Made by a program: the position numbers and the translations under genes
The notes under the pieces: generated by a model
Databases searched by the model: none
Seen by the model: only the letters and a program-made list of their open reading frames with translations
What the model was told of the DNA's origin: nothing
Shown: positions 8,531-17,227 of the stretch, in pieces
How positions within the stretch are numbered: the stretch's first letter is position 1
Layout: every line of letters begins with the position of its first letter
DNA from: Dokdonella_A sp963834755
GTDB lineage: Bacteria; Pseudomonadota; Gammaproteobacteria; Xanthomonadales; Rhodanobacteraceae
Length of the DNA: 64,000 nucleotides
Direction: 5' to 3'
Assembly (NCBI GenBank): GCA_963834755.1
Contig: CAWICQ010000009.1
Coordinates: 186,001 to 250,000, forward strand

Positions 8531-11500
8531 TATCCGACCTTGCTGCGCGCGTTGCGGAACATACGCATCCATGGCGAATCCTCGCCCCACTCGCGCGGGC
8601 GCCAGCTCATCTGCACGCTGCGCATCACGCGTTCGGGATGCGGCATCAGGATCGTCACGCGACCGTCGTCCGTCGTGAACCCGGCCTGGCCGCCGGCCGA
8701 GCCGTTCGAATTCAGCGGAAAACGTTCGGTCGCCGCGCCGCGGTTGTCGACGAAACGCACGCAGGCTTTCGCGCGCTTCGCATCGCTCTCGTGGGCGAAC
8801 GATGTGCGACCTTCGCCGTGCGCGACCGCGACCGGAATGCGCGAACCGGCCATGCCGGCGAAGAAGATCGAAGGCGACTCCAACACTTCAAGCGTGACCA
8901 GCCGCGCCTCGTACTGCTCGCTCGCGTTGCGCATGAAACGCGGCCAGTGCGCGGCGCCTGGGATGATGTCCTTCAACGCCGCCAGCATCTGGCAGCCGTT
9001 GCAGACGCCGAGCGCGAACTTCGAAGGATCGGCGAGGAATCCTGCGAACTCTTCGCGCAACACATCGTTGTAGAGAATCGACGCGGCCCAGCCGCGCCCG
9101 GCGCCGAGCACGTCGCCGTAGCTGAAGCCGCCGCACGCGGCGAAACCGGCGAAATCGGCGAGCCGCCGACGACCCGTTTGCAGGTCGGTCATGTGCACGT
9201 CGATCGCGTCGAAACCCGCGCGCGTGAATGCGGCGGCCATTTCGACCTGCCCGTTCACGCCCTGATCGCGCAGGATCGCGACCTTCGGCCGCGCCCCTTT
9301 CGCAATGAACGGCGCCGCGGTGTCTTCGGCGGGATCGAATGTCAGCTTCGGCGTGATGCCGGGATCGTCGTCGTCGCAGCGCCATTCGCGCTCGGAATCC
9401 GCGCACACGGGATTGTCGCGATGACGCTGCATCGCATGACTCGTCTGCGACCATGCACCCATCAGATCGGTCCAGTCGCGTTCCGCGATCGTCGCGCCGG
9501 CGAGTTGCAAGCGAACGCGCACGCAATCCGTCACGCGCGCAACGTCGTGCACGAGCGACTCGATCCCGTGTGCAGCGAATATCGCACGCAGCGCGTCGCG
9601 ATCGGCGCTGCGGATCTGCACGATCGCGCCGAGCTCTTCGTTGAACAGATCCTGCAGTGTGTTCTCGGCCCAGCCGTCGAGGGTGATGTCGAGACCGCAA
9701 TGTCCGGCCAGTGCCATCTCGATCAGCGCGACGATCGCCCCGCCGTCAGTGCGATCGTGATAGGCCAGCAGAAGTCCCTTCGCGTTGGCCTCTTGGATCG
9801 CCGAAAAAAAAGCGCGGAACTGTTTCGGATCATCCAGATCCGGAGCGAGCCCGCCGTCGCGATTGAACGCCTGCAGCAGCGTCGAGCCGCCGAGCCGCGA
9901 CTGGCCGGCGCCGAGATCAATGAGCCAGAGCTCGCTGTCGCCCTGATCGAGTTGCAGCTGCGGAGTCAGCGCACGCCGCGCATCGCGCGTGCGCGCGAAC
10001 GCCGACACGATCAGCGAGATCGGCGCGACCGTTCGCTGTTCGATAGGGACAGTGGCGGCCGCAGGCCGCATCGATTTCCCTTCTCCCGCTTGCGGGAGAA
10101 GGGGGTCGGCAGGACCCGATGAGGGCACGTGGGTCCAGCGCACCTGCATCGACAGCGAATCCTTGCCGACCGGAATCGAGATGCCGAGCGCCGGACACAA
10201 TTCCATGCCGACCGCGCGTACCGCGTCGTAAAGCGCCGCGTCCTCGCCAGGATGACCAACGGCTGCCATCCAGTTCGCGGAGAGCCGCACCTCGTCGAGC
10301 CGGACTTCTGCCGCGGCAAGGTTCGTCAGCGCTTCACCGACCGCGATGCGCGCCGACGCGGCTGCGTCGAGCAACGCAAGCGGCGTGCGCTCGCCCATCG
10401 CCATGGCTTCGCCGGCATAACCGTCGAAATCGGTGAGCGTCACGGCGCAGTCGGCGACCGGAACCTGCCATGGGCCGACCATCGGATCGCGCGAACACAA
10501 TCCGCCGACCGTGCGATCGCCGATGGTGATCAGGAATGACTTGCTGCCGACCGCCGGCACGCGCAACACGCGATCGATCGCTTCGCCGACCGAAATGCCG
10601 GCGATGTCGGGCACCAGATCCACGCGTTGCTGAACGTGTTTCGCGTCGCGCCGCATGCGCGGCGGTTTGCCGAACAGAACATCCAGCGGAAGATCGATGG
10701 GGAAGTGCCGGGAATCGGCAATCGGGAATCGGGAATCGGAAAGAATGAGACGCCGTTCCGCCGTGGCTGTTCCGACGACCGCGAACGGGCAACGCTCGCG
10801 CGCGCACAGCGATTCGAACAGCGCGATGTCGGCGTGTCGAACGCCGAGCACGTAACGTTCCTGCGATTCGTTGCACCAGATCTGCATCGGCGAAAGATGC
10901 GGATCGTCGCTCGGGATCGCCGCGAGATCGACGCGGCCGCCGACGCCGGAATCATTCAGCAGTTCCGGAATTGCATTCGAAAGTCCGCCGGCGCCGACGT
11001 CGTGGATCGACACGATCGGATTCGCGTCGCCGTGCGCCCAGCATGCGTCGATGACCTGCTGGCAACGCCGCTGCATTTCCGGGTTGTCGCGCTGTACCGA
11101 CGCGAAATCGAGCTCTTCGGAGCTCGAGCCCGCGGCCATCGAAGACGCCGCGCCGCCGCCGAGGCCGATCAGCATCGCCGGCCCGCCGAGGACGATCACC
11201 GCGTCGCCGTCCTGCAGCGTGCCCTTTTCGACATCCGACTGGCGCAGGTTGGCGAGGCCGCCGGCGATCATGATCGGCTTGTCGTAGCCGCGGCGCAGAC
11301 CCGGCTCGCCGCTTTCCTGTTCGAATGCGCGGAAATAGCCTCCGAGACACGGTCGGCCGAATTCGTTGTTGAACGACGCGGCGCCGATCGGACCGTCGCG
11401 CATGATCTCGAACGCCGTCGCGAAGCGCGGCGGCAGCGGACGATCTTTCTCCCACGGACGCGCGAGTCCCGGCACGCGCAGGTTCGAAACCGAAAATCCG

Positions 11501-12477
11501 GTCAACCCGGCCTTCGGCTTGCCGCCGCGGCCCGTTGCGCCTTCGTCGCGGATCTCGCCGCCCGATCCGGTCGATGCGCCGGGAAACGGCGAGATCGCCG
11601 TCGGATGATTATGCGTTTCTACCTTGATCGCGAACGGCACTTGTTCGCGATGCACGGCGTAGCGATCGTCGTCGGGATTCGCGAACAGGCGCTGTGCGGT
11701 GTTGCCTTCGATGACCGCGGCGTTGTCCTTGTATGCCGACAGCGTGTGCGCCGGCGACTTCGCGTGCGTGTAGCGGATCATCGCGAACAGCGACTTGTCC
11801 TGCGCCGCGCCGTCGACACGGAATTCGGCGTTGAAGATCTTGTGCCGGCAATGTTCCGAGTTCGCCTGCGCGAACATCATCAACTCGGCATCGGTCGGAT
11901 CGCGGCCGAGCGCGGCGTAATTTTCCGCAAGATACGCGATCTCGTCCGCCGCCAGCGCGAGGCCGAGCCGCGTGTTCGCTGCCGCGAGCGCCGCTGCCGG
12001 ATCGTTGCCGAGCGCGACGCGGATCAGCGGCGCCGGCGCGCCGGTGTCGAACAGCGTATCGACGCCGGCTAGCGAATCGATGACCGACTGTGTCATCGGA
12101 TCGTGCAGTACGCGCGTCGCAGCGCGCCACTGTGCACTGCCGGGCGCGGGTGCGCCATGGAGATCGAACGCGACGCCGCGTTCGATGCGCCGCAGCGGAA
12201 AACCGCAACCCTGAAGAATATCGGTCGCCTTGCTCGACCACGGCGAACGAGTGCCGAGCCGCGGCACGACCCACAACGCTGCGGGCGCCGGCTCGCCCGG
12301 GTTCGCTTCGATGACTTCGCGGATTTTCGCGATGTCGGCCAAATCGACCTCGACATCGAGGAAAAAGACGTAGTGCGCGGCGCGCACGGTGCAGCCGGGC
12401 GCATGGCGCGCCAACTCGGCGTTCAAGCGGTCGATGCGGAATGCGGACAGCGCGGGCTGCCCGTCAAGGACGATCAT
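8530..12477 (-). CDS. purL: Phosphoribosylformylglycinamidine synthase PurL, large single-chain form
   Basis: Cytosolic enzyme of purine synthesis that converts FGAR, glutamine and ATP to FGAM. The 1315 residues match the proteobacterial single-chain form: N-terminal domain, AIRS-like synthetase domains (FAQANSEHCRHKIFNA, VKVETHNHPTAISPFPGA-like segment, SIHDVGAGGLSNA) and a C-terminal glutamine amidotransferase with the nucleophile Cys near residue 1159 in GVCNGCQ and a PHPERVMR motif. Two short stretches look inserted when set against the E. coli protein: SRFPIADSR near residues 579-590 and PLLPQAGEGKSMRP near residues 788-802. Both are encoded by repeat DNA and keep the frame. Confidence 0.98.
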   Translation of the reverse strand: MIVLDGQPALSAFRIDRLNAELARHAPGCTVRAAHYVFFLDVEVDLADIAKIREVIEANPGEPAPAALWVVPRLGTRSPWSSKATDILQGCGFPLRRIERGVAFDLHGAPAPGSAQWRAATRVLHDPMTQSVIDSLAGVDTLFDTGAPAPLIRVALGNDPAAALAAANTRLGLALAADEIAYLAENYAALGRDPTDAELMMFAQANSEHCRHKIFNAEFRVDGAAQDKSLFAMIRYTHAKSPAHTLSAYKDNAAVIEGNTAQRLFANPDDDRYAVHREQVPFAIKVETHNHPTAISPFPGASTGSGGEIRDEGATGRGGKPKAGLTGFSVSNLRVPGLARPWEKDRPLPPRFATAFEIMRDGPIGAASFNNEFGRPCLGGYFRAFEQESGEPGLRRGYDKPIMIAGGLANLRQSDVEKGTLQDGDAVIVLGGPAMLIGLGGGAASSMAAGSSSEELDFASVQRDNPEMQRRCQQVIDACWAHGDANPIVSIHDVGAGGLSNAIPELLNDSGVGGRVDLAAIPSDDPHLSPMQIWCNESQERYVLGVRHADIALFESLCARERCPFAVVGTATAERRLILSDSRFPIADSRHFPIDLPLDVLFGKPPRMRRDAKHVQQRVDLVPDIAGISVGEAIDRVLRVPAVGSKSFLITIGDRTVGGLCSRDPMVGPWQVPVADCAVTLTDFDGYAGEAMAMGERTPLALLDAAASARIAVGEALTNLAAAEVRLDEVRLSANWMAAVGHPGEDAALYDAVRAVGMELCPALGISIPVGKDSLSMQVRWTHVPSSGPADPLLPQAGEGKSMRPAAATVPIEQRTVAPISLIVSAFARTRDARRALTPQLQLDQGDSELWLIDLGAGQSRLGGSTLLQAFNRDGGLAPDLDDPKQFRAFFSAIQEANAKGLLLAYHDRTDGGAIVALIEMALAGHCGLDITLDGWAENTLQDLFNEELGAIVQIRSADRDALRAIFAAHGIESLVHDVARVTDCVRVRLQLAGATIAERDWTDLMGAWSQTSHAMQRHRDNPVCADSEREWRCDDDDPGITPKLTFDPAEDTAAPFIAKGARPKVAILRDQGVNGQVEMAAAFTRAGFDAIDVHMTDLQTGRRRLADFAGFAACGGFSYGDVLGAGRGWAASILYNDVLREEFAGFLADPSKFALGVCNGCQMLAALKDIIPGAAHWPRFMRNASEQYEARLVTLEVLESPSIFFAGMAGSRIPVAVAHGEGRTSFAHESDAKRAKACVRFVDNRGAATERFPLNSNGSAGGQAGFTTDDGRVTILMPHPERVMRSVQMSWRPREWGEDSPWMRMFRNARSKVG
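10078..10103. repeat. CTCCCGC hairpin repeat inside purL
   Basis: A perfect inverted repeat, CCCTTCTCCCGC / GCGGGAGAAGGG with a TT loop, lies within the purL coding sequence. It is translated in frame as part of PLLPQAGEGK, between the conserved KDSLSM and ISLIVSAFAR blocks where E. coli PurL has only a short acidic loop. Related hairpins are at 23884-23907, 56043-56058 and 56199-56220. Confidence 0.85.
10709..10741. repeat. GGGAATCGG repeat array inside purL
   Basis: About four GGGAATC / GGCAATC units on the plus strand sit within purL and are read on the minus strand as SDSRFPIADSR. The insertion lies just before the conserved IDLPLDVLFGK segment, in a place where the E. coli protein is several residues shorter. 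The facing ATTCCC arm found in intergenic copies is absent. Confidence 0.85.
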
Positions 12478-12505
12478 GGCCGGGAAGCGGTCGTGACAGC
12501 TCGTT

Positions 12506-12511
12506 ATTCTA
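12506..12511 (-). promoter_or_regulatory. Possible -10 element for purL
   Basis: TAGAAT on the minus strand lies about 28 nt upstream of the purL ATG. No convincing -35 hexamer is visible at 16-18 nt spacing, so the call is weak. The rest of 12512-12694 shows no gene. Confidence 0.25.
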
Positions 12512-12694
12512 CCAGCGACGAACCGGCCACGTCGCGGCGTGCGTGGGTGTCAGAGCACGTGTCTAGGTGTCAGGCCTTAGCGCAGGGGTGTTGAAGCAAC
12601 ATCTTGCCAAAGGCCGGCATCGAGATACGCCGAGCGGATCGCCGCGATCACGTCGGACGGCACCCAAGCCGCGATGCGCCGACCGACGTCGCGA

Positions 12695-13435
12695 TCAATT
12701 GCCTGCGAGCGTCGCCTTGCCGAGGTTCTCGAGCTTGGCGAGCATCTCGGTCGGCGAAAGATAGCCGCCGATGCGCGTGCCGTCGGGCGCGAACACCGAA
12801 GGCGTGCCGTCGACGCCGACCTGCGCACCGAGCTTGTATTCCTCGGCGACCGGGTTGTCGCACTTCGCCGGCACCGGCGCTTTGCCGGCTTTCGCCGCGG
12901 TGAACGCCGCGTTGCGGTCCTTCGCGCACCAGACCGAGACGGCCTTGTCGTATGACGGCGAATTGAGTCCGGAACGCGGGAAGAACAGGTAATCGACTTC
13001 GATGCCGAGCTTGTTGTAGTCGGCGATCTGCGAGTGCAGCTTGCGGCAGTAACCGCAGTCGAGATCGGTGAACACGGTGACCTTGTACTTCGGCTTCGCC
13101 GGCGCGAACACGACGCGCTTGGACTCGGGCACCGCGTCGACCTTGCGCTTGTGATCGACGGCGAGCCGCGATGAGCTCAGATCGCGCTTGTTCTGCACGT
13201 CGTAGAGCGTGCCCTGAAGCATGTACTTGCCGTCGTCGCTGACGTACACGATCTGGCTGCCGACGATCGCCTGGCGATAACCCGGCAACGGCGCGGCTTC
13301 GACCGTGTCGATCTTGATCTGCGGAACGAGTTGCTGAAGCGCGGCGCGCGCGGTCGCGTTTTCGGGCTTCTCGGCGCCTTGCGCGAACGCCGCGGCGGCG
13401 ACGAGTGCGAGCGGCAGGCAGTAGCGGAGTTTCAT
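12695..13435 (-). CDS. dsbC: Thiol:disulfide isomerase of the DsbC family, CGYC type
   Basis: Periplasmic disulfide isomerase, or a related oxidoreductase, for secreted proteins. An N-terminal signal peptide (MKLRYCLPLALVAAAAFA) is followed by a DsbC/G dimerisation domain (about residues 25-85) and a thioredoxin-fold domain with the active site FTDLDCGYCRKLH near residue 127 and a cis-Pro loop VDGTPSVF near 215. Two further Cys (VWCAKD and AKCDN) fit the DsbC structural disulfide. Length 246. A paralogue lies directly upstream (13517-14257), separated by 81 nt. Confidence 0.93.
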   Translation of the reverse strand: MKLRYCLPLALVAAAAFAQGAEKPENATARAALQQLVPQIKIDTVEAAPLPGYRQAIVGSQIVYVSDDGKYMLQGTLYDVQNKRDLSSSRLAVDHKRKVDAVPESKRVVFAPAKPKYKVTVFTDLDCGYCRKLHSQIADYNKLGIEVDYLFFPRSGLNSPSYDKAVSVWCAKDRNAAFTAAKAGKAPVPAKCDNPVAEEYKLGAQVGVDGTPSVFAPDGTRIGGYLSPTEMLAKLENLGKATLAGN

Positions 13436-13516
13436 CGGCGTGTACTCGGTTCGGTGCGTCGGTGGTGCGTTCGGATCGTCGTGCCTGCGGTTCGCACGCC
13501 GGGCGATTGCGTATCG

Positions 13517-14257
13517 TCAATTGTGGGCAGCGCTCGATGCGGCCAGACGATCAAGCTCGGCGGCGAGCTGATCCGGCGACATCGCGATCTGCGATGAAAT
13601 CTGCGTGCCGTCGTCGGCGAGCACCGTCGGCGTGCCGCCGATGCCGAGCGATTTCGCGAGCTCGGTCAACTCGGACACCGGATTCGGGCAGGTCGCCTTG
13701 CCGGGATCCTTGCCGGCCATCGCGGCCGTAAACGCGTTCGGGCGATCCTTCGAGCACCAGACCGCTTCGGCGTGCTTGTCGGCACCCGGATGGATCTGCA
13801 GCGGATAGAAGATGTAGTCGACCGCGATGCCTTTCGCGTTGTATTGCGCGATCTGCTGATGGAAGCGGCGGCAAAACGGGCAATCGACGTCGGTGAACAC
13901 GGTCACCGTGTGCTTGGCCGTCAACGGCGCCGGCGGCGCGAACACGATGCGCTTGTCCGGGCCGATCTTGTCGAGCGCGTCCTTGCGGACTTTCGCGCGT
14001 GCACTGGCGGTGAGATCGCGCCGGTTGGCAACGTCGTACGCGTTGCCGTCGATGACGTAGCGGCCGTCCTTGGTCACGTAGACGAATTCGCCGCCGGCGA
14101 TGGCCTCGTAGAAACCCGGAATCGTCGATTCCTGGACCGCGTCGACCTTCACCTTCGGGGCGAGCACGCTCATCGCCTGGCGGACGGTCTCCTCGGGGGT
14201 CGCCGCGGACGCGACGGCTGCCACGAGCAGGCCGGTTACGATGAACAGGAAACGCAT
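13517..14257 (-). CDS. Second DsbC-family disulfide isomerase, CPFC type
   Basis: Periplasmic thiol:disulfide interchange protein of the same family and length (246) as its neighbour, but with active site FTDVDCPFCRRFH near residue 127 and cis-Pro loop IGGTPTVL. The start at ATG 14257 precedes a good signal peptide (MRFLFIVTGLLVAAVASA); the open frame extends further upstream without signal-like features. Retained VWCSKD and ATCPN cysteines match the DsbC structural pair. The different dipeptide between the catalytic cysteines suggests the two copies differ in redox potential or partner; that is inference. Confidence 0.9.
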   Translation of the reverse strand: MRFLFIVTGLLVAAVASAATPEETVRQAMSVLAPKVKVDAVQESTIPGFYEAIAGGEFVYVTKDGRYVIDGNAYDVANRRDLTASARAKVRKDALDKIGPDKRIVFAPPAPLTAKHTVTVFTDVDCPFCRRFHQQIAQYNAKGIAVDYIFYPLQIHPGADKHAEAVWCSKDRPNAFTAAMAGKDPGKATCPNPVSELTELAKSLGIGGTPTVLADDGTQISSQIAMSPDQLAAELDRLAASSAAHN

Positions 14258-14468
14258 GCGAACCTCATCGAGAGAATGGGCGGGATCAATGACCGGCCGG
14301 GGACGGCTCGGCTTGCGCTCCCCGGCGATCCCTTGGGATCGCGAGTTGACCGGCGCGGACGGCGGATGGTTCCCGGATAGCACCAATTCTCGCACGCGCG
14401 CGACCGCAGGGAAAAGGCGCGGCATCGTCGATTGCGCAGCGGCGCACGGAAATAGGCCTTTACAAGTC

Positions 14469-14543
14469 ATCCACGCCGACGTTATTCACCCCAACGTCAT
14501 CCACGCCGATGTGATCCGCGCCGATATCATCCGCGCGGATGAT
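14469..14543. repeat. 15-bp tandem repeat at the 3' end of xerD
   Basis: Five degenerate 15-bp units of the form ATCCACGCCGACGTT lie in a row; the last ones overlap the xerD stop codon. Read on the plus strand the units encode the pentads VIHAD, VIHPN, VIHAD, VIRAD, IIRAD. The remainder of 14258-14526 between dsbC-like gene and xerD shows no other feature. Confidence 0.7.
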
Positions 14544-15501
14544 GGCGCTGATGCAGGCGCTTCAAGCCTTCCTTGGCGATCAGCGTGTAGATCTGCGTCG
14601 TCGACAGAGAACTGTGCCCGAGCATGAGCTGCAGCGCGCGAAGGTCCGCGCCGTGGTTCAGGAGATGGGTCGCGAACGAATGGCGCAGCACGTGCGGCGA
14701 AATGCGCTTGGCCGGAATGCCGGCCACGAGCGCGTGTTTCTTGACCAGCGTCCAGAACATCTGACGCGTCATCGCGGCGCGGCGGTTGCTGACGAAGAGC
14801 GCGTCGCTCTTGCCGTTTTTCAGTAGCGCCGGACGCGCTTCGTTCACATAGCGTGTCAGCCAGTGCGCGGCCTCGTCGCCGAGCGGCACCAGACGCTCCT
14901 TGCCGCCCTTGCCGATCACGCGCAGCACGCCCTGACGCAGATTCACCTGCGCCGCGGTGATGCCAACCAGCTCGCTCACGCGCAGCCCGGCGGCGTACAT
15001 GAGTTCGAGCATTGCGCGATCGCGCAGGCCCATCGGCGTGTCCGCCGGCGCATGCAGAAGGCTTTCGATCTCCGACTCGGCGAGCGCCTTGGGCAGACTT
15101 CGCGGCAGCTTCGGAGGATCGAGCAGCAGCGTCGGATCAGCGGCGAGTCGGCCATCGCGGACCATCGCCCGATAGAAGTGCCGCAGGCTCGAAAGCAACC
15201 GTGCGTTCGAACGCGCCTTGTAGCCCTTCCCGCTCGCGCCGCCCTTCGCGCCGCGTTCGCTCAGGTAGCGGAACAACTCCTCGCGTCCGCAGCCCGCGAG
15301 CGTGCTCGAGTGCTGCGCGAGCCAGCGCGCGAAGCCTTCGAGATCGAGCCGATAGCTCGCGAGCGTATTGTCGGCAAGACCGAGCTCCGACCAGACGCGT
15401 TCGAGGAACGAGGCGATCAGCGCGCGATCCTCGTCGCCGATGGCACGAGCGTCGCTCTCGGGTCGTGCATCGGTGGCGGAAGGATGGGCGCGTTTCTTCA
15501 T
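14527..15501 (-). CDS. xerD: Tyrosine site-specific recombinase XerD
   Basis: Tyrosine recombinase that with XerC resolves chromosome dimers at dif. N-terminal SAM-like core-binding domain (about residues 30-115; LADNTLASYRLDLEGFARWL) and C-terminal catalytic domain with the Arg in AAGLRVSELVG, Lys in GKGGKERLVPLG, HxxR in SPHVLRHSFATHLL, the second His in LGHSSLSTTQIYT and the Tyr nucleophile in the same segment. The end, KRLHQRHHPRG, is characteristic of XerD rather than XerC. Start ATG 15501 gives 324 residues; the open frame extends upstream without conserved sequence. No att sites or phage genes nearby, which fits the housekeeping role. Confidence 0.93.
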   Translation of the reverse strand: MKKRAHPSATDARPESDARAIGDEDRALIASFLERVWSELGLADNTLASYRLDLEGFARWLAQHSSTLAGCGREELFRYLSERGAKGGASGKGYKARSNARLLSSLRHFYRAMVRDGRLAADPTLLLDPPKLPRSLPKALAESEIESLLHAPADTPMGLRDRAMLELMYAAGLRVSELVGITAAQVNLRQGVLRVIGKGGKERLVPLGDEAAHWLTRYVNEARPALLKNGKSDALFVSNRRAAMTRQMFWTLVKKHALVAGIPAKRISPHVLRHSFATHLLNHGADLRALQLMLGHSSLSTTQIYTLIAKEGLKRLHQRHHPRG

Positions 15502-15604
15502 CGGATCGACGAGGATGCTCGGTAACGGATCCACCAGCCAGCAGGAGCTTGCACGGGCAAGCCTAAACCGCGACGCTACCACCGTAATCGGAAGCGCACT
15601 CGCA

Positions 15605-16039
15605 ATGTCCACGACACCCGCTTCGCTCTGGCTGCGCCTTGCCGCGGCGATCTACGACCTTTTCCCACTGCTCGCGCTGTGGATGTTGACGGCGGGAATC
15701 GCGCTGCTCGTCGCGCACGGCGAAGTCGATGTCGCTCACCCGTCGCTCGCGTATCGGCTGAGCTTGCGTTCGGCGTTGCTCGTCGTGACGGCGGCCTACT
15801 TTGTCGTCTCGTGGTCGCGCGGCGGCCAGACCATCGGCATGCGCGCGTGGCGCTTGCGCGTCGTCGGCGCGGACGGGCGTGCGCTCGCGTGGCCGCGCGC
15901 GTTGCTGCGTTTCGTCAGCGCGTGTATCTCGCTCGTTGCGCTCGGCGCGGGATTCGTGTGGTGTCTTGTCGATCGCGAGAAGCGCGGCTGGCACGATCTG
16001 GCCGCGCACAGCGTGCTCGTTCGCCTGCCACGTTCGTAG
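15605..16039 (+). CDS. RDD-family membrane protein
   Basis: A 144-residue integral membrane protein with the RDD pattern: Arg and Asp in LWLRLAAAIYDLFPLLALWM, RGGQTIGMRAWRLRVV in the middle, and WHDLAAHSVLV at the C-terminus. Three membrane segments are visible near residues 10-35, 50-70 and 95-125. It is divergent from xerD, with about 100 nt between the starts. RDD proteins have no agreed single function; some act in ion transport. In related genomes this gene commonly sits between xerD and the lptG/lptF pair, as here. Confidence 0.85.
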   Translation: MSTTPASLWLRLAAAIYDLFPLLALWMLTAGIALLVAHGEVDVAHPSLAYRLSLRSALLVVTAAYFVVSWSRGGQTIGMRAWRLRVVGADGRALAWPRALLRFVSACISLVALGAGFVWCLVDREKRGWHDLAAHSVLVRLPRS

Positions 16040-16072
16040 TTGTTCTGGCACGGTGGGCGCGCGGGTCGGACG

Positions 16073-17227
16073 CTACGCGTGGCGCCGAAAATACGCGAAT
16101 GCGAGCATCGCCAGCAGGATCGGCGGAATCAGGTTCGCGATCGCCGGATGCACGCCGTAGACCGCGCCCATGTTGACGATCGCGCGCTGGGCGAAATAGA
16201 AGCACAGCGCCAGCACCATGCCGATGAAAAGCCGCTTGGCGAGACCGCCGCTGCGCAGCGTGCCGAACGCGAACGGCACTGCGCAGAACGCGAGCGCGAG
16301 CACGCTGACCGGATAGAACACGCGTTCCCAATAGGCCTGGCGGAAGGTCGAGGCGTCCTGCTTGTTGCGTTCGAGGTAAAAGATATTGCGCGACAGATCG
16401 CGCATCGTCATGTATTGCGCCTGCACGATGCTGAGCGACAGCAGCGCCGGGTCGAGCCCGGATTGCCACTGATCCTGTGGCTTGGTCGTGCTGACCGCGC
16501 TGTCGGCGCCGAATGCCGTACGGCGCACGTTGTACAAGGTCCAGGTGTTGGCGGCGTGCAGCGCGCGCTCGGCGAGCGCGAGCGAGGTCAGCCGGCCCTC
16601 GGCATCGAACTCGAAAACGCGTACGCCCGATAGCTCGACGTTGGCGCCGCGCGCGCGACCGCGACGCGCGTTGATAACCGTGTCGCCGTCGCGCGCCCAC
16701 AACGTGCCGCCTTTCGCGAGCGCGATATCTTTCGATTTCGCGGCCAGCTGCAACGCCTGTGCCTTTTGCTCGCCGTACGGGCCAATCGTCTCGCCGATCA
16801 GCATCACGACCGCGGTCAGCGTGGTCAGCGCGAAGACGACCGAAGCGCAGATGCGCAATTTGGAAAGTCCCGCCGCGCGCAGCGCGGTCAGCTCGCCGCT
16901 GCCGGCAAGGCCGCCGAGTCCGAGCAGGCCGCCGATCAGCGCCGAGTAGCTGAACATCTCGTAGCAGCGCCGCGGTATGGTCAGCAGCACGTACGTCACC
17001 GCTTTGGTCAACGTGTACTGGCCTTGCCCCACGTCGTTCAGTTCGACGATGAAAATTCGGAATGCGTCGAAGCCGACGATCGTGAGCCAGGTCAGCCCGA
17101 CCGACGAGAGCACGGCGATCGCGACGAGGCGATCGACACGCTTCACGCTGAAGAGTCCGGCCAGGGCGGCCGCTTTTGTCTTTGCGAGTGGACGCCCGCG
17201 AGCTAAACCGGGATTCGTTGTGCGCAT
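16073..17227 (-). CDS. lptG: Lipopolysaccharide export permease LptG
   Basis: Inner-membrane permease that with LptF and the LptB ATPase extracts LPS for export. 384 residues: N-terminal membrane helices (LVAIAVLSSVGLTWLTIVGF and YSALIGGLLGLGGLAGSGEL with the TALRAAG coupling helix), a central periplasmic jelly-roll domain (about residues 120-265), then C-terminal helices ending FAYFRRHA. The ATG at 17227 shares one base with the lptF stop (TGATG), so the pair is coupled. It differs from LptF in lacking the N-terminal DRYLLRE box. Confidence 0.93.
   Translation of the reverse strand: MRTTNPGLARGRPLAKTKAAALAGLFSVKRVDRLVAIAVLSSVGLTWLTIVGFDAFRIFIVELNDVGQGQYTLTKAVTYVLLTIPRRCYEMFSYSALIGGLLGLGGLAGSGELTALRAAGLSKLRICASVVFALTTLTAVVMLIGETIGPYGEQKAQALQLAAKSKDIALAKGGTLWARDGDTVINARRGRARGANVELSGVRVFEFDAEGRLTSLALAERALHAANTWTLYNVRRTAFGADSAVSTTKPQDQWQSGLDPALLSLSIVQAQYMTMRDLSRNIFYLERNKQDASTFRQAYWERVFYPVSVLALAFCAVPFAFGTLRSGGLAKRLFIGMVLALCFYFAQRAIVNMGAVYGVHPAIANLIPPILLAMLAFAYFRRHA

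Noticed and set aside
14241..14627. Plus-strand ORF with pentapeptide-repeat-like stretch
   Set aside because: Only five pentads from a DNA tandem repeat, no further repeat coils, antisense to xerD and the dsbC-like gene.
14527..15501. Integrase of a mobile island
   Set aside because: The tyrosine recombinase has XerD-specific C-terminal sequence and conserved housekeeping neighbours; no att repeats or phage genes.
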